Source of the DNA: Flavobacterium taihuense
GTDB lineage: Bacteria > Bacteroidota > Bacteroidia > Flavobacteriales > Flavobacteriaceae
Direction of reading: 5' to 3'
Assembly (NCBI RefSeq): GCF_019351435.1
Contig: NZ_JAHWYN010000005.1
Location: 1-64,000 of the forward strand
Length of the DNA stretch: 64,000 nt
Part shown: one piece after another, positions 54,450 through 63,379 of the stretch
Position numbering within the stretch: the stretch's first letter is position 1
How the letters are laid out: every line of letters starts with the position of its first letter
Notes under the pieces: generated by a model
Told to the model about the DNA's origin: nothing
Databases searched by the model: none
The model's input: only the letters and a program-made list of their open reading frames with translations
Translations under genes and position numbers: made by a program

Positions 54450-56780
54450 TTAATTGCCATTGGCGCTTTTTAAAATAGCTTGCAAGTTTTCTTCCGTGAA
54501 TTTCCCTCCAGAAAGCAATATAAATTTGCTGATTGGCATATCGCCCAACATCGCTTGCAAAAAGGATTCCGCTTTTTTCTCCTCTTCCGTTACTGCTTTT
54601 TTGTTACCACCAGTAAAACTTTTGGTAAGCTGCTCGTATATAGCTTCACTATTTTGTGTGTTTTTGAATTCTTTGAACATGGAGTTGCGGGTGAAAGCAA
54701 TTTTGGCTGTTTTGGTCGATTGAATTTCAATGGTTTGTTGCAAAGGTAAATCTCTTGAAGAAGATCCTACACGAATGTCAAACTTGCCTGATTTTATTAC
54801 CCATTCGTGAGCAGTTGTGCTGTAATAAGCAAAATCACGAGAGGTTAAATGAAAGTTAACCGTTTTTTCCTCACCTGGATTAAGTGCTATTTTTTCAAAA
54901 TGTTTCAATTCATTTTCAGGTCTGGAAGTTTCAGTCGCTTGTTCGTGCACATACAATTCTACTACTTCTTTACCAGCCACTTTACCGGTGTTTTTCACTT
55001 GTAATGAAATGATAATGTCATCGGTATCTTTGGCAAGCATTGTATTGGCTTTAATATCAGAATAGACAAAAGTCGTATAACTCAATCCATATCCGAAAGG
55101 GAAATTTGGTTCGATTTTCTTTTTGTCATAATAACGGTATCCAATGAATATTCCTTCTCCGTAATTAGCGTTTCCATCTTTCGAAGGAAAATCAATAGCA
55201 GTTGGGGTATCTTCCAGACGCATCGGGAAAGTTTCGGATAATTTTCCGGAAGGATTTACTTTTCCGGTCAATACATCAGCGATTGCGCCACCACCGGCTT
55301 GTCCACCTAGATAAGCTTCTACAATGGCCTGCACGTCTTTTTTCCAAGGCATAGAAACTGCCGAACCATTCATTAAAACGACAACAACATTTTTATTGGC
55401 TTTGGCAACAGCTTCGATCAATTGATTGTGTCCAGCAGGCATATCCATGTTTGCGCGGTCGTATCCTTCGGATTCATAAATGTCAGGTAAACCCGCAAAA
55501 ACGATAACAGTTTCAGCATTTTTAGCGTTTTGTACTGCTTCTGCAATCAAAGTTTCATTAGTTGTTCCGTCTGTTGCATACCCTGCAGCATACGAAAAGG
55601 TAGTTCCTTTATACAGTTTTTGCAACTCATCGTAGGCATTTTCGATTTGGGTTGGTTTTACTTGTGAACTTCCTGAACCTTGGTAACGCGGTGTTTTTCC
55701 GAAAACACCAATAATTGCAATTTTGGTAGTCGAAGAGGATAGCGGTAAAATAGAGTTGTCATTTTTCAATAAAACAATACATTCTCCACTCACTTGTCTT
55801 GCCAGTGCATTGTGTTTGGGTTTGTCTACTACAATTCCTTGCTTATGGCTGTCTTTTGCTTTAAGCGTAACCGCAAGGGTTTCAGTTACGATTTCATCTA
55901 ATCTGGACTCTTTCAAAGTTCCGTTTTTTACCGCTTCGATGATTTTTTTATTGTTATATCCTCCACTTGCTGGCATTTCTAAATTCAGACCTGCTTCTAC
56001 TCCCAATGGTCTTTCGTTTACCGCTCCCCAATCGGAAACGACAAATCCTTTGAAACCCCATTTTTCTTTTAAAACATCATTCAATAAATATTTATTTTCT
56101 GAAGCATAAACGCCATTCAATTTATTATAGGAACACATTACTGTCCAAGGTTGTGCTTCTTTTACTGCCATTTCAAAAGCAGGAAAGTAGATTTCGTTTA
56201 AGGTACGTTCATCTACATTAGAACTATTGGACATTCTTTCAAATTCTTGATTGTTGGCAGCAAAATGTTTCATCGAAGTTCCTACACCTTGGCTTTGGAC
56301 TCCGTTTATAAATGCTGTTGCGATTCTACCCGCCAAAATTGGATCTTCCGAAAAGTATTCAAAATTACGTCCACCCAATGGAGATCTTTTCATATTAACG
56401 CCTGGTCCTAACAAAATCTGAACATCATTAGCTTGAGATTCTATGGCCAAAGCTTCTCCCATTTTTTGAGCCAAAGCAGGATTCCATGAGGAAGCTAAAG
56501 CTGAGGCGGTAGGAAAGCAAGTGGCTGGGACACTATTGGTAAAATCAAAACCCACAGCTTTTCGTAAACCGTGCGGGCCGTCTGTCATAAATATAGAAGG
56601 AATTCCCAATCTCGGAATCGCTTGTGTTGACCATGCCGTTTCACCAGAACATAAAGAAGCCTTTTCTTCTAAAGTCATTTGTGAAACTAATTTTTTGGCT
56701 TTATCTCGATAATCGGTCGTTTGGGCATATGTTGCTATAGAAATGAAAATTCCCATAATAACCAAAAATGTATTTTTCAT
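54450..56780 (-). CDS. GH3 beta-glucosidase / beta-xylosidase-type
   Basis: 776 residues with a signal peptide (about 1-19). GH3 nucleophile D250 (FKGFVVSDWGAV), KHFAANNQEFERM, and a C-terminal fibronectin III-like domain (about 590-665, VVELYVHEQATETSRPENELKHFEK), plus an extra tail of about 80 residues after it. The GH3 arrangement with MTDGPHGLRK at the front is the beta-glucosidase form. It is only distantly like the other GH3 at 45071. It is divergent from the Nudix-type regulator, which probably controls it. Confidence 0.94.
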   Translation of the reverse strand: MKNTFLVIMGIFISIATYAQTTDYRDKAKKLVSQMTLEEKASLCSGETAWSTQAIPRLGIPSIFMTDGPHGLRKAVGFDFTNSVPATCFPTASALASSWNPALAQKMGEALAIESQANDVQILLGPGVNMKRSPLGGRNFEYFSEDPILAGRIATAFINGVQSQGVGTSMKHFAANNQEFERMSNSSNVDERTLNEIYFPAFEMAVKEAQPWTVMCSYNKLNGVYASENKYLLNDVLKEKWGFKGFVVSDWGAVNERPLGVEAGLNLEMPASGGYNNKKIIEAVKNGTLKESRLDEIVTETLAVTLKAKDSHKQGIVVDKPKHNALARQVSGECIVLLKNDNSILPLSSSTTKIAIIGVFGKTPRYQGSGSSQVKPTQIENAYDELQKLYKGTTFSYAAGYATDGTTNETLIAEAVQNAKNAETVIVFAGLPDIYESEGYDRANMDMPAGHNQLIEAVAKANKNVVVVLMNGSAVSMPWKKDVQAIVEAYLGGQAGGGAIADVLTGKVNPSGKLSETFPMRLEDTPTAIDFPSKDGNANYGEGIFIGYRYYDKKKIEPNFPFGYGLSYTTFVYSDIKANTMLAKDTDDIIISLQVKNTGKVAGKEVVELYVHEQATETSRPENELKHFEKIALNPGEEKTVNFHLTSRDFAYYSTTAHEWVIKSGKFDIRVGSSSRDLPLQQTIEIQSTKTAKIAFTRNSMFKEFKNTQNSEAIYEQLTKSFTGGNKKAVTEEEKKAESFLQAMLGDMPISKFILLSGGKFTEENLQAILKSANGN

Positions 56781-57011
56781 AATTATAAGTATTTGGTTTT
56801 TAATAAAATGCTATGTGTTAATATGACGCAATGTACATTTAATTTTAATACAAAAAACTTTTTTGCTAAAAAAAATGAATTTGAATAAAGATTTACATGA
56901 ACTTATCAGTTTTTTCAGATAATCTTATATTTTTTGGAATCAATTTTTGAAATTCATCATCAGTCAGGAAACAATTTTCGCAGTCAAAGTAAGTTTCAAT
57001 GGCAAAGATTT

Positions 57012-57047
57012 ATTTAGTTTATTTTCTATACTAAAAATGAACTAAAT
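57012..57047. promoter_or_regulatory. inverted repeat, candidate operator of the Nudix-type regulator
   Basis: ATTTAGTT (57012-57019) and AACTAAAT (57040-57047) form a perfect inverted pair in the 308-base space between the divergent GH3 and regulator genes, 42 bases before the regulator ATG. The inner part is AT-rich with partial symmetry. I see no gene in this spacer. Binding is inferred. Confidence 0.4.
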
Positions 57048-57088
57048 TGCGGCGTAATAATGAATAGGAATATCAATACCACAAAATC

Positions 57089-57844
57089 ATGTTAAAAACA
57101 CATCTAAAAAGCAGTAAAGAGTATCAGCCCGGATTGTCTATTGATTGTGTAATCTTTGGTTTTGATGACAATCAACTCAAAGTTTTACTGATTAAAACAG
57201 GATATGATAACAGTTGGTCTTTGCCGGGCGGATTTGTTTCTATTGATGAGGATATTGATACTGCTGCTGTCAGCATCTTGCAGGCCAGAACCGGTCTTAA
57301 GGGTATTTTTCTAAGGCAATTTGCCACTTTTGGCGCTGTCAAGAGAAATCAGAACCATTTTAGCAGTGATGCTTTGGCCTATTTTGGAATACCTCTAGAG
57401 GAGGAAAAATGGTATAAGAGTAGGTTTGTGACCATTGGTTATTATGCGTTAGTCAATTTTTCAAAAGCAATTCCACAACCCGATAATCCCGGGGAAATGG
57501 TGGAATGGATTGATCATCATGAAGTTCCAAAATTGATCTTGGATCACAGGGAAATTTTGGACAAAGCCTTGGAAACTTTAAGAACCGAATTGAATTTAAT
57601 GCCAATAGGTTATAATTTACTTCCTGAAAAGTTCACTATTCCCGAACTGCAAAAATTATACGAAACCATATTAGGGAGAACACTTGACCGAAGAAATTTT
57701 CTCCGAAAGATAACTGCTATAGGTATCCTGACCAAACTGGACGAAAAGAAAAGCAACGTAGCCCACAAAGCTCCAAATCTATACAGCTTTGACAAAGATA
57801 AATATGAAGAAGTCTTAAAGAATGGTCTCACGCAAGGTTGGTGA
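57089..57844 (+). CDS. NrtR/AraR-type transcription regulator with degenerate Nudix domain
   Basis: 251 residues. The Nudix fold (about 15-150) starts DCVIFGFDDNQLKVLLIKTGYDNSWSLPGGFV, but the Nudix box is broken: where active enzymes have REVQEETG this protein has SILQARTG, so the metal-binding Glu residues are gone. A winged-helix DNA-binding part follows (about 165-245, FTIPELQKLYETILGRTLDRRNFLRKI). In Bacteroidota such proteins (NrtR family, including the arabinose regulator AraR) sense a sugar or nucleotide ligand and repress transport and catabolic genes. The divergent GH3 is the likely target. Confidence 0.88.
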   Translation: MLKTHLKSSKEYQPGLSIDCVIFGFDDNQLKVLLIKTGYDNSWSLPGGFVSIDEDIDTAAVSILQARTGLKGIFLRQFATFGAVKRNQNHFSSDALAYFGIPLEEEKWYKSRFVTIGYYALVNFSKAIPQPDNPGEMVEWIDHHEVPKLILDHREILDKALETLRTELNLMPIGYNLLPEKFTIPELQKLYETILGRTLDRRNFLRKITAIGILTKLDEKKSNVAHKAPNLYSFDKDKYEEVLKNGLTQGW

Positions 57845-58032
57845 TTTTTAGAGTTTGCTTATTCAATAAAGGCTATTCGATAAGAATTCTTGTCCTTACA
57901 AAAAGTAAACCTGTAGAACAGATCCCGGTAATCGAATTGCTTAATTACTTTTTTTGGACAAGATAAAAAGAGATAACGTACAGCGGACAATTGTTGATGG
58001 AATGCAAAAGAGTATTTCTCCTAATTGCTCTT

Positions 58033-58938
58033 TTAATTCAAATTGAAATTGTAAACAATCTTGCCTACTTGTTTTTCTGGAGCATCGGAGCTAGCGTCCC
58101 ATTTTGTATTCATTGCAGCAATTCGGGCTTGATCCAGTAAGCATTTTGCAGTATTGGTTGTGCCTTTTATACCCGCAACAGCATTTATTGTGTTTCCGTT
58201 TCTATCCACCGAAACTTCTACAACTACTTTTCCAGATTCATTACAAGTGTATTTGGGAGCGGGCTTGGAGAGTGCTTTTCTATTGCCGAGCGAATAGCCT
58301 GATCCGCCTCCTGTTCCTCCACCAGAGCCACCGCCACTTCCGGGGCCATAACCGCTGCCATTGCCAATACCGTTTCCGGTTCCATTGCCTCCGCCTGTAC
58401 CGCCACCAGAACCGCCTGTGCCATAATAACCAGTTGCGGCCAAACTGCCGTTGGATTTTCCTTTGTTGCCAGCGGTTTTGTCGTCGCCGTCTCCACCTTT
58501 TTTGGAGCCTTTTAGAATGCTGGACAAAGCATCGTTGGTAGAATTGGAAACTTTTGGTTTAACAACTTCTGGCTTGATCTCGGGTTTGACAACAACTTCT
58601 GTTTTTTTAGGTTTTTCTTTTTGCGGAATAACTACACTTTCTTCGGTGGCATTTTCTTGAGATAAAATGGCTTCGTCAGGAGTACTTTTAACAGGAACTT
58701 GTTTGGCTTGGTTTTGCACATTCAAAACCTCGCTTTGCGTATTTTTTCCTGATCCCAAATCGCTATCACCAAAGTTTAGGGTAACGCCACCGCCACCACC
58801 GCCAGCAAGTGCTACATTGTTTTCTGGATTATAGGGTGGCCAAAAGCGAATGAAAAACAGCAACAGCAATAAGGATGCGTAAATGAGTATGGATAGGGCT
58901 AATGATTTCTTTTGATCGTTGGAAAGTGTAGAACTCAT
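58033..58938 (-). CDS. tonB: energy transducer TonB
   Basis: 301 residues. N-terminal membrane helix (about 12-34) after a short cytosolic start, then a Lys/Pro/Glu/Val-rich periplasmic stretch (about 80-135), a Gly-rich run (about 155-215) and a C-terminal TonB-like domain (about 225-301) with two Cys. It carries energy from ExbB/ExbD to outer-membrane receptors such as the SusC proteins here. This form (GGGGGGVTLNFGDSDLGSG after the membrane helix) is the one I remember sitting right after exbD in other Flavobacteria, but exbBD lie 45 kb away in this window. The spacer 57845-58032 has no gene I can recognise. Confidence 0.85.
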   Translation of the reverse strand: MSSTLSNDQKKSLALSILIYASLLLLLFFIRFWPPYNPENNVALAGGGGGGVTLNFGDSDLGSGKNTQSEVLNVQNQAKQVPVKSTPDEAILSQENATEESVVIPQKEKPKKTEVVVKPEIKPEVVKPKVSNSTNDALSSILKGSKKGGDGDDKTAGNKGKSNGSLAATGYYGTGGSGGGTGGGNGTGNGIGNGSGYGPGSGGGSGGGTGGGSGYSLGNRKALSKPAPKYTCNESGKVVVEVSVDRNGNTINAVAGIKGTTNTAKCLLDQARIAAMNTKWDASSDAPEKQVGKIVYNFNLN

Positions 58939-59089
58939 TGTGGAAATTGAATTAAAAAAGTGTACTTATAAAAACGTTGAAAAGTACTAAAAATTGTTAG
59001 AAGTAAAAAGTATGGTTCGGACTATTTGTTGAAGATAGAGTTTTTATTATGTCAAGCAGAAGTAATTGAAAAGTGGTTTTAAAATAAAA

Positions 59090-59123
59090 TGCCACAATTC
59101 TATATTTCATAGTAATTGTGGCA
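59090..59123. terminator. terminator after GH10
   Basis: TGCCACAATT (59090-59099) pairs perfectly with AATTGTGGCA (59114-59123). On the minus strand it follows the GH10 stop and is T-rich after the stem, closing the xylan PUL transcript ahead of tonB. Confidence 0.8.
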
Positions 59124-59146
59124 TAAAATGTAATGTATTAATAGAT

Positions 59147-60538
59147 TTAATCTAAGCCTTCAAGGAATCCCGTATGAGCGCTTTTAAGAGCAAAATTTGA
59201 ATCATATAATAGAGGCCAATCATTTCCTGCGTGATTTAAGTCCGTACTATATGGAATCCAGGATTCATTATCCTTCATTCCCCAAACGGTTAAGGCATAT
59301 TTGTTTGCAGCAGGAATCGCATTGTATATTTTGACGATCTCTTTGTATTTTTCTTTTTGTGCTAGTCTTCTTTCATTGGTAAAAGAGCTGATGTCATTTG
59401 CTGGATTCACTTGTATGTCTAACTCCGAAACGTGAATTTTTAAACCTTTAGCGACAGCTCTATTAATATCAGTTTCGATTTGAGTTTTGGTTGGACTTAA
59501 ATAAGTGTTATGCATTTGATAACCTATTCCATCGATAAGATTACTCGCTTTTAAATCATCCACTATTGAAAACATTTTATTTTGTTTAGCAATGTTAGTC
59601 GAAGTAGCATAATCGTTATAAAACAATAATAGGTTTGTATCTCCTGCCGCATTTGCTGCATCTCTAGCCCATTTAAAGCAATCTTTAATATAGTTTGGCC
59701 CCATTCGTTGAAGAAAAATAGTGTTTCTCAAGTTACCGCTAGCATCATCTACAGCTTCGTTTACTACATCCCAGGATTTTACTTTTCCTGCATAATGAGT
59801 AACAACATCCGTAATGTATTTTTTTACTTCGGCAGCAAATTCTGCATCGGTACCAGAAAAATTAGTTAACCAATTTGGTACTGCAACATGCCATACCAAG
59901 GCATGACCATGAACATTGATACCATTAGCATTTCCGTAAGCGACAATTTTATCTGCGGCAGTCCAATTGTAAACACCGCTTGAAATTGAAATTGGATTCA
60001 TTTTCATTTCATATTCAGCCGAAATACTGCTAAATTCATTTTTTAATATACCATCATATTTGCTTCCGCTGTCCAATTGATTTGCCTTTACAGCCATGCC
60101 TACAAAAAAGGGATTAGCTAATTTATTTGCCTTAACTTTTAGAAAAGTAGGATCCTCAGGAACGTTGCTTGTACCTGTCGTCACAACACTAATCACATTC
60201 GAATATCCAGAAATCTGCGAGTCTCTTTTAGCTCTAACTCTGTAAAAATATTGAGTGCCGCTATTTAAACCAGCTACGCTTTCATTCAAATTAGACACTG
60301 ATTTTGAATTGTAATTTGCCACGAACGTTGTAAAATCCGCGCTGGTAGAAACATCCAAAAGGTAACTTTGAGCGCTGGAAACAAAACCCCATTTAGCTTT
60401 AAAACCAGTATCATTTATATCTGTGGACGCATTTGCTATAGGGGTAGTTAAAGTATCTGCAATTATGTTATCCTCTTTTGAACACGAATTCAAAAAAAGC
60501 ATAATGCCAGTTAAAACTAGTAAAAATTTATGTTTCAT
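59147..60538 (-). CDS. GH10 endo-1,4-beta-xylanase, lipoprotein
   Basis: 463 residues. Lipoprotein signal with Cys19 (LFLNSCSKED), a fibronectin III domain (about 35-122), then a GH10 barrel (about 135-463). Acid/base E261 (WDVVNEAVDD) and nucleophile E372 (HVSELDIQV), with HGHALVWH before. It cuts internal bonds of xylan, most likely at the cell surface, giving oligosaccharides to the neighbouring SusCD. It is the last gene of the minus-strand transcript, separated from the IPT gene by a terminator-like hairpin. Confidence 0.95.
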   Translation of the reverse strand: MKHKFLLVLTGIMLFLNSCSKEDNIIADTLTTPIANASTDINDTGFKAKWGFVSSAQSYLLDVSTSADFTTFVANYNSKSVSNLNESVAGLNSGTQYFYRVRAKRDSQISGYSNVISVVTTGTSNVPEDPTFLKVKANKLANPFFVGMAVKANQLDSGSKYDGILKNEFSSISAEYEMKMNPISISSGVYNWTAADKIVAYGNANGINVHGHALVWHVAVPNWLTNFSGTDAEFAAEVKKYITDVVTHYAGKVKSWDVVNEAVDDASGNLRNTIFLQRMGPNYIKDCFKWARDAANAAGDTNLLLFYNDYATSTNIAKQNKMFSIVDDLKASNLIDGIGYQMHNTYLSPTKTQIETDINRAVAKGLKIHVSELDIQVNPANDISSFTNERRLAQKEKYKEIVKIYNAIPAANKYALTVWGMKDNESWIPYSTDLNHAGNDWPLLYDSNFALKSAHTGFLEGLD

Positions 60539-60618
60539 TTTTTTATATTTTTAGAATACATTCAAGAAAAATATTCTTTATCGTTTTTATAATTTAATTT
60601 ATAAATTCAGTTATTACA

Positions 60619-60649
60619 AAAAAGGTTGCCTTTGATCACAACCTTTTTG
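60619..60649 (-). terminator. intra-operon terminator between IPT lipoprotein and GH10
   Basis: AAAAAGGTTG (60619-60628) pairs perfectly with CAACCTTTTT (60639-60648), with a T-run on the minus strand. It lies between the stop of the IPT gene and the GH10 start, so it would reduce GH10 transcripts relative to susCD. Confidence 0.8.
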
Positions 60650-60679
60650 AAGTAAAAAACCAAACTTAAAACCAATAAA

Positions 60680-61786
60680 TTATTTGTAACGAACCTTAAT
60701 ATTATCGTATTTTATTGTGCTAGGATTAGGTGTGTCACCCTGAGCGATTCCAACCTTAATTTCGTTAACTTTAGAAGCATCTAACGTCGCGGCTGAATTG
60801 CCCCCAAATCCATAATTATCTTTAAAATCAGAAAGTAGTATAGTCTTAGTAGACCAATTTACATCCGTTACTTTGAAATTATAACCGTAGTTTATGCCTT
60901 CAATAGTGTTCAATTGAATAGCAAATTGTGCACCTACAACATTTGCACTTACATCGATATCTATAAAAGTTCTTGTTGCATCTGTATTTGTTGCACTCAA
61001 GAAATTAGCTCCACCGCCACCGCTGCTGCCGTTGTAACCATTTGCAGTCGAACCAGTCCAAGTAAGCGTTGCATAATTACCTGTTGGTCCGCCCGAAGTA
61101 CTTGCATTAAAAGAAGCAACATCTCCATAAGAGCTCCAAGATTCTCTGGAACCACCTCCATCAAAATTAGATACCAGTACTACTTTTTCAAAATCAATTG
61201 TTTTTTTTGCTGTTCCTCCTGGAGTAGTAATTGCCAATTCTTCACCAGAAACTGCATTTGACGGTAAACCGATGATAATTGAAGTAGATGAACTTACGGT
61301 ATAACTTACTGCTTTTCCCCCTACGGTTACCGACGAAACATTATAAAACCAAGTGCCCTCAATTGCAAGAGGAAAACCAGGTGTTGCTACAGCAGGAATT
61401 GTTTTTGTAATAGTTGGATTAGGCTGTAAAATCTCTATATCCTTAGTAACCGAACCCGTTGCAGTTACAAATGTAATGGGTTGTACCCCAAATCTGCTTC
61501 CGAGTTCATCATCAAAAGGGATAGTGAAAATAAACGCTTTATCTGAATTATGGTTAGGATTGAAACTGATATCAATTTTATTATCAAGAGTGATTTTTTT
61601 TAATCCAGACAATCCTTCGCCTTCCACTCTAATTTGTCTGAGTGGAAAAGTTTGATTTAGTAAATCACCAGGTTCAGAAACCATTGCGTCTACGTTTGCA
61701 GTAACTGCATCGTCATTTTGACATCCAGTAAACGAAGCCAAAATCAAAAGTACTATAATGCTATATTTTATTTTATTGATCATCAT
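60680..61786 (-). CDS. IPT/TIG-domain surface glycan-binding lipoprotein
   Basis: 368 residues, lipoprotein signal with Cys22 (LASFTGCQNDD). Two IPT/TIG-like Ig domains (about 35-120 and 125-200; the second with FPLAIEGTWFYNVSSVTVGGKAV) precede a C-terminal jelly-roll-like domain (about 205-368). The SusD gene ends 7 bases before it. This matches the IPT-domain protein between susD and the GH10 xylanase in the Bacteroides xylan PULs, which binds xylan at the surface. The ligand here is inferred from that layout. Confidence 0.85.
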   Translation of the reverse strand: MMINKIKYSIIVLLILASFTGCQNDDAVTANVDAMVSEPGDLLNQTFPLRQIRVEGEGLSGLKKITLDNKIDISFNPNHNSDKAFIFTIPFDDELGSRFGVQPITFVTATGSVTKDIEILQPNPTITKTIPAVATPGFPLAIEGTWFYNVSSVTVGGKAVSYTVSSSTSIIIGLPSNAVSGEELAITTPGGTAKKTIDFEKVVLVSNFDGGGSRESWSSYGDVASFNASTSGGPTGNYATLTWTGSTANGYNGSSGGGGANFLSATNTDATRTFIDIDVSANVVGAQFAIQLNTIEGINYGYNFKVTDVNWSTKTILLSDFKDNYGFGGNSAATLDASKVNEIKVGIAQGDTPNPSTIKYDNIKVRYK

Positions 61787-61793
61787 ATGAAAA

Positions 61794-63317
61794 TTAATTA
61801 AAGTTAAAAGGAACTGGAGGTTCTAACAATGATGGATTAGTATCAATTGCAGATTGAGGCAAAGGCAATTCAAAATAATCGCTTGTTGGAGTTATTTTTC
61901 TGGAAACTAAAACCGTTCTGTCATCATCAGAATAAAACCCAACTTCTTGCTGCGAAATAATTGCAGTTGCTTCAGCTAAACCACGACGTTTTAAGTCAAA
62001 GAAATATTGCCCTTCAAGTGCAAACTCAATTCGTCTTTCATTAAACAGATCGTCTCTTGTAAGTACTGTTTTGATTGGTAATCCTGCTCTAGTTCTCACT
62101 TCGTTGAAGGCTTTTAATGCTGATCCATCTGCTGTAGAATTGGCTCCAGCCAAAATCGCTTCGGCATGCATTAATAAAACATCAGAGTATCTTAATATAA
62201 TTGTGTTTTGTGATGTTCTCATAAAAAACACATCATTTCTTTCTGCAGCAGAACCTACAATATACTTTCTGAAGTTAGCTGCCGTAGATGAAAGTATTTT
62301 TTTATACTTGAAGCCGCCTTGTTCTTTTAACAATTCAGGATAAAAGTCACCATCGGTCATGATTGTATTCTTTTTTCTGCTATCCTTTGATTCAAATCCT
62401 TCTTGCAATGAAATAGAAGGCAAGTAAACTCCCCAACCGTCACCACCGCCAGTTATTCCAGTACCATTAGGAACAATGTATGCTTGATTTGTATTTTGAG
62501 TTCCCCATTCTGTAGCAATTGCTTTCCATTGTAGCGCAAACATACTCTCGGCACTATTATTGTTTTCCGGACTGCTAAATAAGTTTCCATATTCCTGAAT
62601 TAGAGAATATTGTGTTCCCATAATTTCTTGGGTTAAACTAGCACATTCTGCATATTCGTGTAGCGTTAAATGTACTTTTGCGAGAACACCCATGGCTACT
62701 GTTCTATTGACATACCCTTTCTTTAATGACTTCTCAGGTAAATTTGCAGCAGCATACTCTAAATCTAGTTTTATAAATTTATAAACATCTTCAATAAGAT
62801 TTCTCTTTGGCTGTGCTGCAGAACCTGCTTTATCGATGATAGGCACAGCACCGAAAGTCCTTACCAGATAGAAATAGGCATTGGCTCTCATAAATCGTGA
62901 TATTGCTATCGAATTTTTGTATGATGCTTCGGGTAATTCGCTTTTTCTGTCCTCAACCAACTTCATTAAATTATTTGCTTGATCGACAACCGAAAATAAA
63001 GAAACGTATCCTTCGGTTAAAATTGGATTTTGTGATGTTACCTGAGCATTTAGAAATTGCGCATAAGCACCATCAAATGTAAAAGCATTACCAGCGTACA
63101 TATCTCCTACAGCAATTAAGAATTTATCATTAAAAGCAAACCAAGGTTTGAAGTATAAACTCTCGGCGATTCCGTCAAAAGCTGTAATTCCTTCCGGTAA
63201 ATCACTAGGTGTTAATTGATTTTCAGATGGAGCATCCAAAAATTCATCTGAACAAGAAAACAGAGACAGCAATGGTATGAGCATTCCCATCATAAAAAGT
63301 TTAAAACGTTTTTGCAT
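61794..63317 (-). CDS. SusD-family glycan-binding lipoprotein (xylan PUL)
   Basis: 507 residues. Lipoprotein signal with Cys22 (SLFSCSDEFLDAPSE) and the SusD/RagB fold: SIAISRFMRANAYFYLVRTFGAVP and the C-terminal NERRIEFALEGQYFFDLKRRGLA. It pairs with the SusC gene just upstream (63-base gap) and precedes the IPT lipoprotein. It captures xylo-oligosaccharides if the GH10 substrate assignment holds. Confidence 0.95.
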   Translation of the reverse strand: MQKRFKLFMMGMLIPLLSLFSCSDEFLDAPSENQLTPSDLPEGITAFDGIAESLYFKPWFAFNDKFLIAVGDMYAGNAFTFDGAYAQFLNAQVTSQNPILTEGYVSLFSVVDQANNLMKLVEDRKSELPEASYKNSIAISRFMRANAYFYLVRTFGAVPIIDKAGSAAQPKRNLIEDVYKFIKLDLEYAAANLPEKSLKKGYVNRTVAMGVLAKVHLTLHEYAECASLTQEIMGTQYSLIQEYGNLFSSPENNNSAESMFALQWKAIATEWGTQNTNQAYIVPNGTGITGGGDGWGVYLPSISLQEGFESKDSRKKNTIMTDGDFYPELLKEQGGFKYKKILSSTAANFRKYIVGSAAERNDVFFMRTSQNTIILRYSDVLLMHAEAILAGANSTADGSALKAFNEVRTRAGLPIKTVLTRDDLFNERRIEFALEGQYFFDLKRRGLAEATAIISQQEVGFYSDDDRTVLVSRKITPTSDYFELPLPQSAIDTNPSLLEPPVPFNFN

Positions 63318-63379
63318 AACTATTATTTTTTATGTTAATGACTATTAATCATTAAGTTAGATACTATTTTATTTAACTT

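Noticed and set aside
58104..58541. 145-codon plus-strand frame opposite tonB
   Set aside because: Composition (runs of Cys, Arg, His) is the complement of the Gly-rich tonB stretch and has no start context.
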